Counted from the first letter of the stretch, positions 36,502 to 45,313 are shown. The stretch is 64,000 bases of DNA from Ruminococcus sp. (GCF_024692365.1 NZ_JAILMR010000124.1:1-64000); one strand, 5' to 3'. A program made the numbers and translations. The notes: a model not told the origin generated them from the sequence alone.

Positions 36502-36530
36502 TTGACACAATAACCAAAATGTGCTATAAT
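36502..36530 (+). promoter_or_regulatory. consensus promoter of gltX
   Basis: TTGACA (36502-36507), 17 bases, TATAAT (36525-36530), 69 bases before the gltX ATG. Confidence 0.9.
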
Positions 36531-36598
36531 ATTATAGTATATTTTATCCCGCTGTCCCTGTGCGGATATCGGGTATTTCTTAAAAAGGATCTGATAAC

Positions 36599-38257
36599 AT
36601 GGATAATTTCGCATTGGCTAATCTGCTGTTTCCCGACGTAACTGCTTCCCCCGAGGATATGGAGGCTAAGTACCCCCAGAGAAATCTCCCTGAGGGCGCT
36701 TTCGTCACAAGAATAGGACCCTCACCCACAGGTTTCGTTCACCTGGGCAATCTCTATAACGCTATTATTGCTGAGAGAATAGCTCACCAGTCGGGCGGCG
36801 TTTTCTATCTCAGAATTGAGGACACCGACAACAAGCGTGAGGTCGAGGGTGCAGTTGAAACTCTTATCAACGCTATGGAATACTTCGGCGTTCACTTTGA
36901 CGAGGGTGCTACCGCTGAGGGTGACAACGGCGCTTACGGTCCTTACCGACAGCGTCAGCGTGCGGGCATTTACCATGTTTTTGCTAAAAAGCTGGTGGAG
37001 CAGGGCAAGGCTTATCCCTGTTTCCTGACCGAAGAAGAGATACAGGCTATCCGCGATGAGCAGATGGCTAACAAGGCAGACCCCGGCATCTACGGCAAGT
37101 ACGCCGAAAAGAGCAGAAGTCTGACGCTTGATGATATCAAGGCTAACATCGATGAAGGCAAGCCCTGGGTGCTCAGATACAAGGGCGAGATGAACAACGA
37201 GAGAATAGTAGTTAAGGACGCTATCCGCGGCGAGATAGAGATGCCCCGCAATTTCGCAGATTTCGTACTGCTGAAGAGTGACGGCATACCCACTTACCAC
37301 TTCGCACACGTGGTTGACGACCATCTTATGCGTTCGACCCACGTTATCCGCGGCGAGGAATGGATAAGTTCTCTGCCCATGCACGTTGAGCTGTTCGGTC
37401 AGCTTGGCTGGGAACAGCCCATCTACTGCCACACAGCAACTCTGATGAAGATAGATGTTTCCGAGGAAGACCCCGAGAAGCAGATAAAGAGAAAGCTCTC
37501 CAAGAGAAAAGACCCCGAGCTGGCTCTGGCTTACTATCAGCAGGAGGGTATCTCAAACGACGTTGTCTGGGAGTTCCTGCTGACTCTGCTGAACTCAAAC
37601 TACGAGGAATGGCGTGCGGCTAATCCCGATGCTTCGTATATGGACTTCCCTTACAGCATCGAGAAGATGTCAATTTCAGGTGCACTTGTTGATATGGACA
37701 AGCTTCGCGATATCGCAAAGGACACCATCGCACGTATGGACGCCGAAACAGTTTACAGCAACTGGCTGGCATGGTGCGAGGAATACAACAAGGATTTCGC
37801 CGAACTGCTGAAAAAGTACCGCGACAGAACTATCGCTGCGCTGAACGTTGGCAAGAACGGAAAGAAGCCCCGTAAGGATATCGAGACATGGAAACAGGCT
37901 TGTGATTTCATGAGCTTCTACTATGATGAAACTTTCAAGGGCGAGGACGATATGGCTGAACAGGCTGACGAAGAATCCCGCAAGGCATTCTTTGAGAAGT
38001 ATCTTGCAAGCTACGACCACGCTGATGACAGTTCCGCATGGTTCGATAAGGTTAAGGCTATCACCGAGGAACTTGGTTTTGCCGTTAAGCCCAAGGATTA
38101 CAAGAAAGAGCCCGAAAAGTTCAAGGGCAGCATCGTGCATATCACAAATATGCTGCGTATCGCGCTGACAGGCAGGGCTAATGCTCCCGATATACACGAG
38201 GTAAGCCATGTTCTGGGCGAGGAAATTGTAAGGGCTAGACTTTCTAAGTGGGCATAA
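36599..38257 (+). CDS. gltX: glutamyl-tRNA synthetase
   Basis: GltX charges tRNA with glutamate. The 552 residues have GPSPTGFVHLGNLYNA (HIGH-type site), YLRIEDTDNKREV, and RKLSKRKDPELAL (KMSKS-type site). The C-terminal helical anticodon domain is longer than in ordinary GltX (about 480 residues), as seen in one Clostridia subgroup. AAAAGG lies about 11 bases before the ATG. The next gene begins one base after its stop. Confidence 0.93.
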   Translation: MDNFALANLLFPDVTASPEDMEAKYPQRNLPEGAFVTRIGPSPTGFVHLGNLYNAIIAERIAHQSGGVFYLRIEDTDNKREVEGAVETLINAMEYFGVHFDEGATAEGDNGAYGPYRQRQRAGIYHVFAKKLVEQGKAYPCFLTEEEIQAIRDEQMANKADPGIYGKYAEKSRSLTLDDIKANIDEGKPWVLRYKGEMNNERIVVKDAIRGEIEMPRNFADFVLLKSDGIPTYHFAHVVDDHLMRSTHVIRGEEWISSLPMHVELFGQLGWEQPIYCHTATLMKIDVSEEDPEKQIKRKLSKRKDPELALAYYQQEGISNDVVWEFLLTLLNSNYEEWRAANPDASYMDFPYSIEKMSISGALVDMDKLRDIAKDTIARMDAETVYSNWLAWCEEYNKDFAELLKKYRDRTIAALNVGKNGKKPRKDIETWKQACDFMSFYYDETFKGEDDMAEQADEESRKAFFEKYLASYDHADDSSAWFDKVKAITEELGFAVKPKDYKKEPEKFKGSIVHITNMLRIALTGRANAPDIHEVSHVLGEEIVRARLSKWA

Positions 38258-38258
38258 A

Positions 38259-38696
38259 ATGCTGACTTTCTTATTTGACAGTCCTGTGTTTCGTTCGCCG
38301 TCAACAGAGGAAAACATATTTCTTGCTGTGGCGGCTAAAACGGAATTTTCAAGCAAGGAAGACTTCTGCAAAGCGGCTATCGACAATAATCTTCAAAAAG
38401 AAATAGATCAATTGATGAGAGTGACAAAGTCCGACCCTAACCCCGATCAGATCCATTCTTACGAAAACTGGACTGAGGAATTCAAGGCTGAACTGTATTT
38501 CAAGCCGATCTCACCCGATGATGAAGCGGCAAAAGCTCTCGAAAATTTCTATTACATGAACCCCACAAACATCGTTATCGAACACGGTGCTATTAAAGAA
38601 CTGTATGAGATATATCCCTCCGACTGGGACTGTGTTTATCTGTTCTTTGAAGCAGATGGTATGTATTTCTTCTACCACTGGTCAACCACAGCATAA
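38259..38696 (+). CDS. small soluble protein, paralogue of 39931-40311
   Basis: This 145-residue protein ends WDCVYLFFEADGMYFFYHWS, which matches the end of the protein at 39931-40311 (WNDAFYIFECGEMYVFYNWN). Both also share an N-terminal KEDFCKAAI/RKEFAKAAI block. I recognise no family. It follows gltX after one base, but I see no good ribosome site. A 10-bp array begins at its stop codon. Confidence 0.75.
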   Translation: MLTFLFDSPVFRSPSTEENIFLAVAAKTEFSSKEDFCKAAIDNNLQKEIDQLMRVTKSDPNPDQIHSYENWTEEFKAELYFKPISPDDEAAKALENFYYMNPTNIVIEHGAIKELYEIYPSDWDCVYLFFEADGMYFFYHWSTTA

Positions 38697-38770
38697 GTGG
38701 TATAATTTCGTATAGGTTCATATAAGTTCGTATATGTTGGTATAAGGTGGTATACTATGGCATACGAAGC
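38691..38770 (+). repeat. 10-bp period array (eight units) filling an intergenic spacer
   Basis: Each of the units starting at 38701, 38711, 38721, 38731, 38741 and 38751 begins TAT or TATA and most end TCG or TGG; GCATAAGTGG before and CATACGAAGC after continue the phase. It runs from the stop codon of one gene (38694-38696) over the start codon of the next (38757) and supplies its AAGGTGG ribosome site. Confidence 0.95.
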
Positions 38771-39092
38771 GCACATAACAAGGGCTGAATTCTGGGTGCA
38801 TGACGATTCTCCCATAACATTTGAGGAGATAAAGGCGCTTGACCTGCCCGATGGATTTTCCGCAGAAGAAAACTGCGTTGTCAATACCAAGAATCCCTTT
38901 GGCGAGATGTCTGCCGACCTTGGAAAATGCATTGTTTTCACAAAGGCTGACGGTGTAAAGCAGTACCTTGTGTTTACGGGCGGTGTACCGAGTTTCGTTA
39001 TGCGAAGCGAAGAAGATGCACGTCCCTTTATCGCGCTGGCTGAAATGCTTGGTGCGAAAGTTCAGGGTGACGACGGCGAAGTCTACGAGTGA
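38757..39092 (+). CDS. small soluble protein, unknown function
   Basis: The 111 residues start MAYEAHITRAEFW and contain FTGGVPSFVMRSEEDA. The opening resembles small proteins starting MPYELxITRAxxW found near toxin-immunity genes, but that is from memory. AAGGTGG in the 10-bp array stands 6 bases before the ATG. It is followed closely by the next gene. Confidence 0.72.
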   Translation: MAYEAHITRAEFWVHDDSPITFEEIKALDLPDGFSAEENCVVNTKNPFGEMSADLGKCIVFTKADGVKQYLVFTGGVPSFVMRSEEDARPFIALAEMLGAKVQGDDGEVYE

Positions 39093-39109
39093 CAACCGCG
39101 GAGGTATTT

Positions 39110-39424
39110 ATGCAGACGATAATAGTTTTGCTCGATTCCCGAAAAATGGAAAACCCCGACCTTGATGTGATATCTCTACTGCCTGTAAGGGTGGAGGAAG
39201 TCACCGACAACAAGGTGTATGACAACGGTTTTGATTACATAAACGATGATGTCATAGGCGTATGGCTGGAAACAGAGAACGCTGATGAGGGCGTTAAGAG
39301 CGTCATCGAACTTATAAAAACAGAAAAATTCGCGGACAACGACCTTTCAAAAACTGCGGAGATACTTGTCTCCGTGGAAGACTGCGCTGAGATAGAAAAA
39401 TGCAGAAAGGTCTTTCCCGAATAA
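39110..39424 (+). CDS. small soluble protein, unknown function
   Basis: The 104-residue protein starts MQTIIVLLDSRKMENPDLD and is acidic, ending EIEKCRKVFPE. I do not recognise a named family. ATG 39110 has GGAGG 6 bases before it; an earlier in-frame ATG-like start at 39089 has none. It belongs to a run of small genes between gltX and metG. Confidence 0.72.
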   Translation: MQTIIVLLDSRKMENPDLDVISLLPVRVEEVTDNKVYDNGFDYINDDVIGVWLETENADEGVKSVIELIKTEKFADNDLSKTAEILVSVEDCAEIEKCRKVFPE

Positions 39425-39466
39425 GAAATATTCAGAACAAGGGACAAAATAACACGGGAGAATATC

Positions 39467-39934
39467 ATGACATTTATTTGTGTATCTGTCGCAATTTATG
39501 TCATTGCGGCTATATTGTCAAGATACGATAAAACAGATATTACTTCTATTGTGCTATTGCTGTTTCTGCCGCTGGCAATTTCCGCGGTCATGATGACATC
39601 TTCAAAAGCCCCCACGACATACGGTCTTAACCACGCTTCAGGCTGGCTGATCTCGATAATCTTTTTATGTGCATTTATGCCGACGCTGAAAAGCATAACG
39701 ACCATCAGTGATCTTATCACAAAGGGCAGAAATGGAGACTTCGAGACCAAAGTTGGGCTGATAATCTGGATACTGGGATGTGTCCCTGTTTCGATATTCA
39801 TAAACAGCAAGATAGCAAAGCTGTTTTGCTACTATTTTCAGTACAGAACTGTCATGACTTACATAGTGCTGGCATTAGTTGCGGCGGGAACTTTGTATCT
39901 TATATTCCGAAAACCCGGGAGGAAAGCAAAATGA
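39467..39934 (+). CDS. small multi-helix membrane protein, unknown function
   Basis: The 155 residues form about five hydrophobic segments, starting MTFICVSVAIYVIAAILSRY and ending with a basic tail RKPGRKAK. No family is recognised. GGGAG lies about 10 bases before the ATG. Its stop overlaps the next gene's start by 4 bases, so they are coupled. Confidence 0.75.
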   Translation: MTFICVSVAIYVIAAILSRYDKTDITSIVLLLFLPLAISAVMMTSSKAPTTYGLNHASGWLISIIFLCAFMPTLKSITTISDLITKGRNGDFETKVGLIIWILGCVPVSIFINSKIAKLFCYYFQYRTVMTYIVLALVAAGTLYLIFRKPGRKAK

Positions 39935-40311
39935 TCGCAATAGAATTTGGTAACAAAGCTTTCAATGATCCTCAGAGCGAACAGACTGTATCCATTGTTT
40001 TTGATACAAAATCCCGATACGCTGACAGAAAAGAGTTTGCAAAAGCGGCGATAGAAAAGATGACCTGCAAATGTCCTCCGTGGCGTGATGAACTTCTGGC
40101 TAAAATGGATTTTCAGCCTGCCAAAGATGAGGATATCCAATTCTGTATATTTGATGCTGCCAAGCGCATGGATCACAATGTAGCGCTTGATCTTGACCTT
40201 GAAAATGCACATGATTTTGAAGCTGTGATGCCTGTTGAATGGAACGACGCTTTCTATATATTTGAATGTGGAGAGATGTACGTTTTCTACAACTGGAACA
40301 CAACTTGCTGA
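39931..40311 (+). CDS. small soluble protein, paralogue of 38259-38696
   Basis: The 126-residue protein starts MIAIEFGNKAFNDPQSEQTV and ends MYVFYNWNTTC, sharing both N-terminal and C-terminal blocks with the protein at 38259-38696. ATG 39931 has GGGAGGAAAG before it and overlaps the membrane protein's stop. Two diverged copies in one small cluster suggest selection for variety, as with immunity proteins, but no toxin is seen. Confidence 0.75.
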   Translation: MIAIEFGNKAFNDPQSEQTVSIVFDTKSRYADRKEFAKAAIEKMTCKCPPWRDELLAKMDFQPAKDEDIQFCIFDAAKRMDHNVALDLDLENAHDFEAVMPVEWNDAFYIFECGEMYVFYNWNTTC

Positions 40312-40350
40312 AAATAAAGATCAAATTATTAAATGAAAGAGATGAATAAT

Positions 40351-42360
40351 ATGGCAAAAAACAAAGAGGGCGGAAAGCCTTTTGAGATCCCTCGCCCCGA
40401 ATTTCCCAAAAGAGCGGTAATTACGGGCGGTATGCCTTACGGCAATAAGGAACTGCACTTCGGACACGTTGGCGGAATGTTCGTGTTCGCTGATGCTTAT
40501 GCAAGATTCCTGCGCGACAGGATAGGCAAGGAGAATGTACTTTTCGTGGGCGGTACCGACTGCTACGGCTCCCCTATCGCTGAGGGCTGGAGAAAGAAAG
40601 TCGCTGACGGCGAATTTGAGGGCAGTCTGACGGATTTCGTTCAGAGAAATCATGACAAGCAGCAGAAGACCCTCGATGATTACGGTATCTCACCTGATAT
40701 CTTTGCGGCATCGGGTCTTGGCAGAAGCAAGGAGATACACGCTGAAGTCACCGACTGGTTCATAAATTCCCTGTACAAAAAGGGTCAGCTGAACAAAATA
40801 AGCACAATGCAGTTCTATGATGAAAAGGCAGGCTGTTTCCTCAACGGCAGACAGGTCATCGGCAAGTGCCCGATAGAGGGCTGTACCTCTGAAAAGGGCT
40901 ATGCAGATGAGTGCGACCTTGGTCATCAGTATATGCCCGAGAACCTCATCGACCCTGTCAGCACACTGACAGGTGAAAAGCCCTCGATGCGCCCTGTTAC
41001 AAACTGGTATTTCAAGCTGAGAGACTACGAGGAACTTCTGAAAAACTGGATAGAGATGCTGAAAAAGCGCAAGGACGTTCGTCCTGTTGTATGCAAGACC
41101 ATCGAGGAATTCCTCAAGCCCCCCGTTATCTACATCAAGCGAGAATTTGAGGAAAAGTATCTTTCACTGAAAAATCAGATGCCCGAGCACGAGTACTTTG
41201 AAGAGCCTAAAAAGCCCTCATTCACAGTACAGTTCAAAACACTTTCCGACTGCGACGAGGCTGTTAAAGTGCTTGTAAACAACGGCATACGCTACCGTAC
41301 AGGTAAGACTCTTGTTCCTTTCAGACTTACAGGCAATATCGAGTGGGGCGTTCCCGCACCTGTCATGGATAACGTTGAGGGTCTGACCGTATGGGTATGG
41401 CCTGAATCACTTTGGGCACCTATCTCATTCACCCAGACGCTTCTGGAACAGCGCGGCAGAAGCAGGGACGAGTGGAAGGACTACTGGTGCAGCAAGGACA
41501 GCGGCGTTTACCAGTTCATCGGACAGGATAACATCTATTTCTACGGAATTGCCGAGCCCGCAATGTGGATGGCACAGCAGGAGTCCGATGTAAAGACTGC
41601 CGACCCCGCTGAGGGCGAGATGCAGATGCCTACCATCATCGCAAACCACCACATTCTTTTCCTTGATAAAAAGGCTTCAAGCTCAGGCGCTGTAAAGCCT
41701 CCTATGGCTGACGACCTGCTGAACTTCTACACCCCCGAACAGCTGCGTATGCACTGGTTGGGTCTTGGTCTGGGTCAGAGGTCGGTAAGCTTTATGCCAA
41801 AGCCCTACAATCCCGATGCAAAGCCCGACGATGCCGACCCCGTTGTTAAGGACGGTCTTCTGCTCTCAAACGTATACAACAGAATGGTTCGTACAGCTTT
41901 CTACACCACGCAGAAGCACTTTGACGGCATAATGCCTTCCAACTCTCCCAGCGAGAATATTTTGGCAGAGGGCAAAAAGGCAGTTCTCGACTATGAGAGA
42001 CATATGTCGAAGTTCGCGTTCCATCAGTGCACCTATGTACTTGACAGCTACATCAGAAACGGCAGCAAGTACATGGCTAAGACCATCAAGGAAGATACTC
42101 CCAAGGAGGAGCTTTCACAGGCGCTGGCAGACCTTTTCTACATGATAAAGATCGCCGCAGTTCTTCTGCACCCGATGGCACCTTTCGGTACCGAAAAGGT
42201 ACGCGAGTACCTGCAGGTCGGCGAGGAGATCTGGAGCTGGGATAACATCTTTGAACCTCTGACATTCTTTGTCGGCGAAGGTCACGAGCTGAAATTCCTG
42301 CCCCCGAGGACCGACTTCTTCACACGTCACGAAAGCCAGTTCGAGACCGCAGAAAAGTAA
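40351..42360 (+). CDS. metG: methionyl-tRNA synthetase (divergent form)
   Basis: The 669 residues have the opening AVITGGMPYGNKELHFGHVGG (HIGH-type site), a zinc-knuckle-like region with cysteines near 166-190, and DNIYFYG. Where KMSKS is expected it reads LDKKASSSGAVKPP. This form occurs in several Clostridia, as far as I recall. ATG 40351 has AAAGAG 9 bases before it; ATG 40333 and 40345 are in frame. It is followed by a terminator. Confidence 0.88.
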   Translation: MAKNKEGGKPFEIPRPEFPKRAVITGGMPYGNKELHFGHVGGMFVFADAYARFLRDRIGKENVLFVGGTDCYGSPIAEGWRKKVADGEFEGSLTDFVQRNHDKQQKTLDDYGISPDIFAASGLGRSKEIHAEVTDWFINSLYKKGQLNKISTMQFYDEKAGCFLNGRQVIGKCPIEGCTSEKGYADECDLGHQYMPENLIDPVSTLTGEKPSMRPVTNWYFKLRDYEELLKNWIEMLKKRKDVRPVVCKTIEEFLKPPVIYIKREFEEKYLSLKNQMPEHEYFEEPKKPSFTVQFKTLSDCDEAVKVLVNNGIRYRTGKTLVPFRLTGNIEWGVPAPVMDNVEGLTVWVWPESLWAPISFTQTLLEQRGRSRDEWKDYWCSKDSGVYQFIGQDNIYFYGIAEPAMWMAQQESDVKTADPAEGEMQMPTIIANHHILFLDKKASSSGAVKPPMADDLLNFYTPEQLRMHWLGLGLGQRSVSFMPKPYNPDAKPDDADPVVKDGLLLSNVYNRMVRTAFYTTQKHFDGIMPSNSPSENILAEGKKAVLDYERHMSKFAFHQCTYVLDSYIRNGSKYMAKTIKEDTPKEELSQALADLFYMIKIAAVLLHPMAPFGTEKVREYLQVGEEIWSWDNIFEPLTFFVGEGHELKFLPPRTDFFTRHESQFETAEK

Positions 42361-42369
42361 TAAAACATT

Positions 42370-42410
42370 CACCCGAGCTATCCGCTGTCAGGAAAGCTCG
42401 GGTGTTTTTG
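42370..42410 (+). terminator. terminator of metG
   Basis: CACCCGAGC (42370-42378) pairs with GCTCGGGTG (42396-42404), followed by TTTTTG. Confidence 0.9.
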
Positions 42411-42420
42411 TGCACGAAAG

Positions 42421-42459
42421 TACCGCGGTCAGCAAGGAAACTCCCCCACTGCCGCGGTA
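42421..42459 (-). terminator. hairpin after sdpI, possible terminator
   Basis: TACCGCGG (42421-42428) pairs with CCGCGGTA (42452-42459). On the minus strand it follows sdpI, but only a short T-run follows. Confidence 0.4.
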
Positions 42460-42475
42460 TTATTATTTCTATCAC

Positions 42476-43165
42476 TTATTTTTCTTCCTTAGCTTTTTCG
42501 CTCTCGTAGACGCGCTTTGCATAAACCAGCATCACAACAACCGCCGCCGTAAGATATGCAACCATCAGCAGCATAGTCGCAATCCCGCTGACAAAAGCCG
42601 TGGATATCATCGTAAATACGCCCACCAGCATCAGGCATACTCCGCCGAAGAAGTTGGATTTCTGCCATGTGGTATCGTTGTAAAGCGTCCAGCTTACGCG
42701 GAAACCGATCAAGCCGTTGCGGCGGGTCTTTGATACCATGTTGCCGATAGGAATAAATATCAGCCCGAAGATAAATGCGTATATCCTCATGCCGTCAATT
42801 GGCATATTTGAAATATCAGCATGACTGTCAGCGCACATCTTTATCAGCATGACAATCTGTACCGCACCCATAGCGCCGATTATCCAAGGCATGAGCTTGC
42901 GCAGTACTTTAGCGTTCTGCTTTGCACGCTGTTCGGCGGTTTCATCTTGGTATGCGTTGGTATCCATCCGTATAGCAACAAACTCAAAAATCGCCGTAAA
43001 AATCAGAATAATCAACGGGAAAATGAAAGCAAAATTTCTGCTGCCCCAGTTGTCGATTTCCCCCGCGGCGTTGTAATGTACAGGCACTTTTTCGGGAAGA
43101 AAATTAACCGCCGCTGCCGTCGCCATCAGCGGGAACAGTGCTATCCCCCATGTCAATTTTTTCAT
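42476..43165 (-). CDS. sdpI: SdpI/YhfL-like immunity membrane protein
   Basis: The 229 residues form about six membrane segments. The start MKKLTWGIALFPLMA and the block LPEKVPVHYNAAGEIDNW are the DUF1648 part. SRRNGLIGFRVSWTLYNDTTW (in sequence KTRRNGLIGFRVSW) is the SdpI signature. In B. subtilis SdpI protects against the SdpC killing factor. The start overlaps the end of the ArsR-type gene by 62 bases. A three-unit 10-bp array lies inside (42947-42976). No sdpABC toxin genes are in the window. Confidence 0.9.
   Translation of the reverse strand: MKKLTWGIALFPLMATAAAVNFLPEKVPVHYNAAGEIDNWGSRNFAFIFPLIILIFTAIFEFVAIRMDTNAYQDETAEQRAKQNAKVLRKLMPWIIGAMGAVQIVMLIKMCADSHADISNMPIDGMRIYAFIFGLIFIPIGNMVSKTRRNGLIGFRVSWTLYNDTTWQKSNFFGGVCLMLVGVFTMISTAFVSGIATMLLMVAYLTAAVVVMLVYAKRVYESEKAKEEK
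42947..42976 (+). repeat. 10-bp period array (three units) inside sdpI
   Basis: TTGG, then TATGCGTTGG (42951-42960), TATCCATCCG (42961-42970) and TATAGC: same unit and period as the larger arrays. On the coding strand it encodes the RMDTNAYQDE region. Confidence 0.65.
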
Positions 43166-43430
43166 TTTTTTTACCTCTCATCATCTCAAACCACATCACA
43201 AGCTCATCGAACACCGAGGTGTTGAGCTCGTAATAAACGAAGTTTTTTTCTTTTGTTTCCGTGATAAGGTCGGCATTTTTCAGCTGTTTGAAGTGGTAAG
43301 ACATAGTCGCACCTGTCATGTCGAAGTGCGCACCAATGTCCCCTGCCGACATTCTGCCGTCCCGAAGCAGTACCAGAATTTCCCGACGTACCGGGTCGGA
43401 CAGTGCCTTAAATGTTTCCTGAAATCCCAT
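43104..43430 (-). CDS. sdpR: ArsR-family autorepressor (SdpR-like)
   Basis: The 108 residues start MGFQETFKALSDPVRREILV and have a winged helix (MSAGDIGAHFDMTGATMSYHF) typical of SdpR/ArsR regulators. In B. subtilis SdpR represses its own operon until SdpI captures it at the membrane. ATG 43430 has GGAAG 7 bases before it. It overlaps both neighbours, with yhfC upstream and sdpI downstream. Confidence 0.9.
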   Translation of the reverse strand: MGFQETFKALSDPVRREILVLLRDGRMSAGDIGAHFDMTGATMSYHFKQLKNADLITETKEKNFVYYELNTSVFDELVMWFEMMRGKKNEKIDMGDSTVPADGDGSGG

Positions 43431-44277
43431 CAGCCATCTTCCTTTCATAAGAAATATTGTAAAGCTTCTTGTACAGAAGTTTGTTAGTCAGCACCGCGAT
43501 CAGTATCGCTTCCAAGGTGAAAATGATCTCCGTTACACCAAGGCTGACTATCTTCGCGTAGTAGAGAACCAGTGAAAAGTCAACTGCAAAATGCAGGAAC
43601 ACCGCCAGAAAATACAGCCCAGTCTTCCGCTGACGAACAGCCGCGAAAACGATAACGGAGAACACGATATGCACCAGAACCGCGGGGATACGTTCATATC
43701 CCACAAGCAGAGCATGACCGATATCTCCACTCATGAGTTTGTCCATCTGCGCGAGCAAGGAATCAATCACAGAATCGTCTGCGCCCTTTGCAACACTTTC
43801 GATTCCGCCCTTGTTTACCATGGCAGCCATTATTCCGAGAAAAGCCACCTGAATACCGATGTAAACAGACTCAAATCCGCCGTGACCAAGACCATATGAA
43901 AGCGCATCGCTCTTGTCATCGCATCTTTTCAGAACCGTCCTGAATGCGATGAATCTGCCTGTTTCCTCGAAAATTCCAGCCGCGGAAGCTGCTACAAAAT
44001 AGTACAGCCAAACATTACCTTTGACCGCCTTTGAAACGGAGTTATCCATGCCGATCACAGGCGTAAGTAACAGGACTTTCAGTAAAATCGCAAAAATGAA
44101 CCATACCACCGCACCTGTTATCATGGGCTTAACCTTGAATTTCGTGAACTTCCTCATTACAATAAAGAATACCACTGGAATCACAGCCATAAGCGCTCCG
44201 CTTAGTATCGTAAACGTTATAGAATCCTTGCTGAAACTGATGTCACGAGTGTCAGCCAATAACAAAATATCACCCAT
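43408..44277 (-). CDS. YhfC-family intramembrane metalloprotease-like protein
   Basis: The 289-residue membrane protein has about eight hydrophobic segments, the block IFEETGRFIAFR near 104-115 and YGLGHGGFES near 128-137. EExxR plus HGGxE is the active-site pattern of the YhfC (DUF2324) family, distant CAAX-protease relatives. It is first in an operon with sdpR and sdpI, so it may add to the same immunity function. Its stop lies inside the sdpR start region. Confidence 0.88.
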   Translation of the reverse strand: MGDILLLADTRDISFSKDSITFTILSGALMAVIPVVFFIVMRKFTKFKVKPMITGAVVWFIFAILLKVLLLTPVIGMDNSVSKAVKGNVWLYYFVAASAAGIFEETGRFIAFRTVLKRCDDKSDALSYGLGHGGFESVYIGIQVAFLGIMAAMVNKGGIESVAKGADDSVIDSLLAQMDKLMSGDIGHALLVGYERIPAVLVHIVFSVIVFAAVRQRKTGLYFLAVFLHFAVDFSLVLYYAKIVSLGVTEIIFTLEAILIAVLTNKLLYKKLYNISYERKMADGISGNI

Positions 44278-44342
44278 AGTTCTTGCCTCCTTCTTAGCAT
44301 AAATTGTTGTCTTTTGTTCTCTATTAGTTTGAAAATTATCTA

Positions 44343-44417
44343 ATTAGAATTTTCTCTAAATACAATATAGCACACTTTTGTCAGCTTGTCAAGAGGCATT
44401 TAGAAAGTTTTCTAAAT
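44343..44417 (-). promoter_or_regulatory. promoter and two operators of the yhfC-sdpR-sdpI operon
   Basis: Minus-strand TTGACA (44387-44392) and TATATT (44364-44369) are 17 bases apart. The promoter is flanked by ATTTAGAAAGTTTTCTAAAT (44398-44417), nearly palindromic, and ATTAGAATTTTCTCTAAAT (44343-44361), a weaker copy. They are likely sites for the SdpR-like repressor. Confidence 0.75.
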
Positions 44418-44533
44418 TAACAAAATGATAGTCTGCCAAAGCTGAAACATCGAACTATCGGGCAATATTAAAAGTGTCAACAAACAAAAATCCCGCATAG
44501 TATAGCATAACACCAAAAGAAAGGATGCACACT

Positions 44534-45313
44534 ATGACGGGTTTGATTTCGGCAGCCTGCGCGACAGGCTTTACATTTTTGATGACGGCGTTTGGGGCAG
44601 CGATGGTGCTTTTCATGTACAGCGATGACTTTTCCGACAAGGTAAGACGGGGGTTTCTAGGGTTTGCGGCGGGGGTGATGATCGCGGCTTCGGTCTGGAG
44701 TTTGCTTATCCCCGCGATTGATGAATCGGAAAAACTCGGTAAACTGGGCTGGGTTCCCGCAGCAGGAGGTTTCGCTTGTGGGGTGGCGTTCCTGATGCTG
44801 CTTGACAAGGTACTCCCCTGTTTTATGAAAGACAAAGATACCGCAACAGAGCGTCGAAAAGGTCGGACGGCGATGATGGTTTTCGCCATAACCCTCCACA
44901 ATATTCCCGAGGGCATGGCGGTGGGTCTGGCGTTTGCAGTTGCAGCAAGAAGTGCCGATCCTGCGCTTTTCGGGGCGGCGGTAGCACTTGCCGTGGGCAT
45001 GGGCATACAGAATTTTCCAGAGGGCGCGGCAATATCCATACCCCTGCGTCAGCACGGCATGGGCAGACTTAAAGCCTTTCTATGCGGTGCGGCTTCGGGC
45101 GTAGTTGAGCCAATTTTTGGAGTTTTGACCGTGCTGGTAGCAGGTGCCGCACAGGCTGTCCTGCCCTGGTTTTTGTCTTTTGCCGCAGGAGCGATGCTCT
45201 ACGTTGTAGCAGATGAACTTATCCCCGAAGCCCATCTTGAGGGTTCACGAACAGGGACTATCTGCGTGATGATCGGCTTCATTCTGATGATGATCCTTGA
45301 TGTGGCGTTATAG
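44534..45313 (+). CDS. ZIP-family metal transporter
   Basis: The 259-residue membrane protein has eight hydrophobic segments. The metal-path motifs HNIPEGMAVGL (TM4) and NFPEGAAISIP (TM5) identify the ZIP family of zinc or divalent-metal transporters (GufA/ZupT-like). ATG 44534 has AAAGG 9 bases before it; ATG 44525 is in frame. It is a single-gene unit. Confidence 0.92.
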   Translation: MTGLISAACATGFTFLMTAFGAAMVLFMYSDDFSDKVRRGFLGFAAGVMIAASVWSLLIPAIDESEKLGKLGWVPAAGGFACGVAFLMLLDKVLPCFMKDKDTATERRKGRTAMMVFAITLHNIPEGMAVGLAFAVAARSADPALFGAAVALAVGMGIQNFPEGAAISIPLRQHGMGRLKAFLCGAASGVVEPIFGVLTVLVAGAAQAVLPWFLSFAAGAMLYVVADELIPEAHLEGSRTGTICVMIGFILMMILDVAL

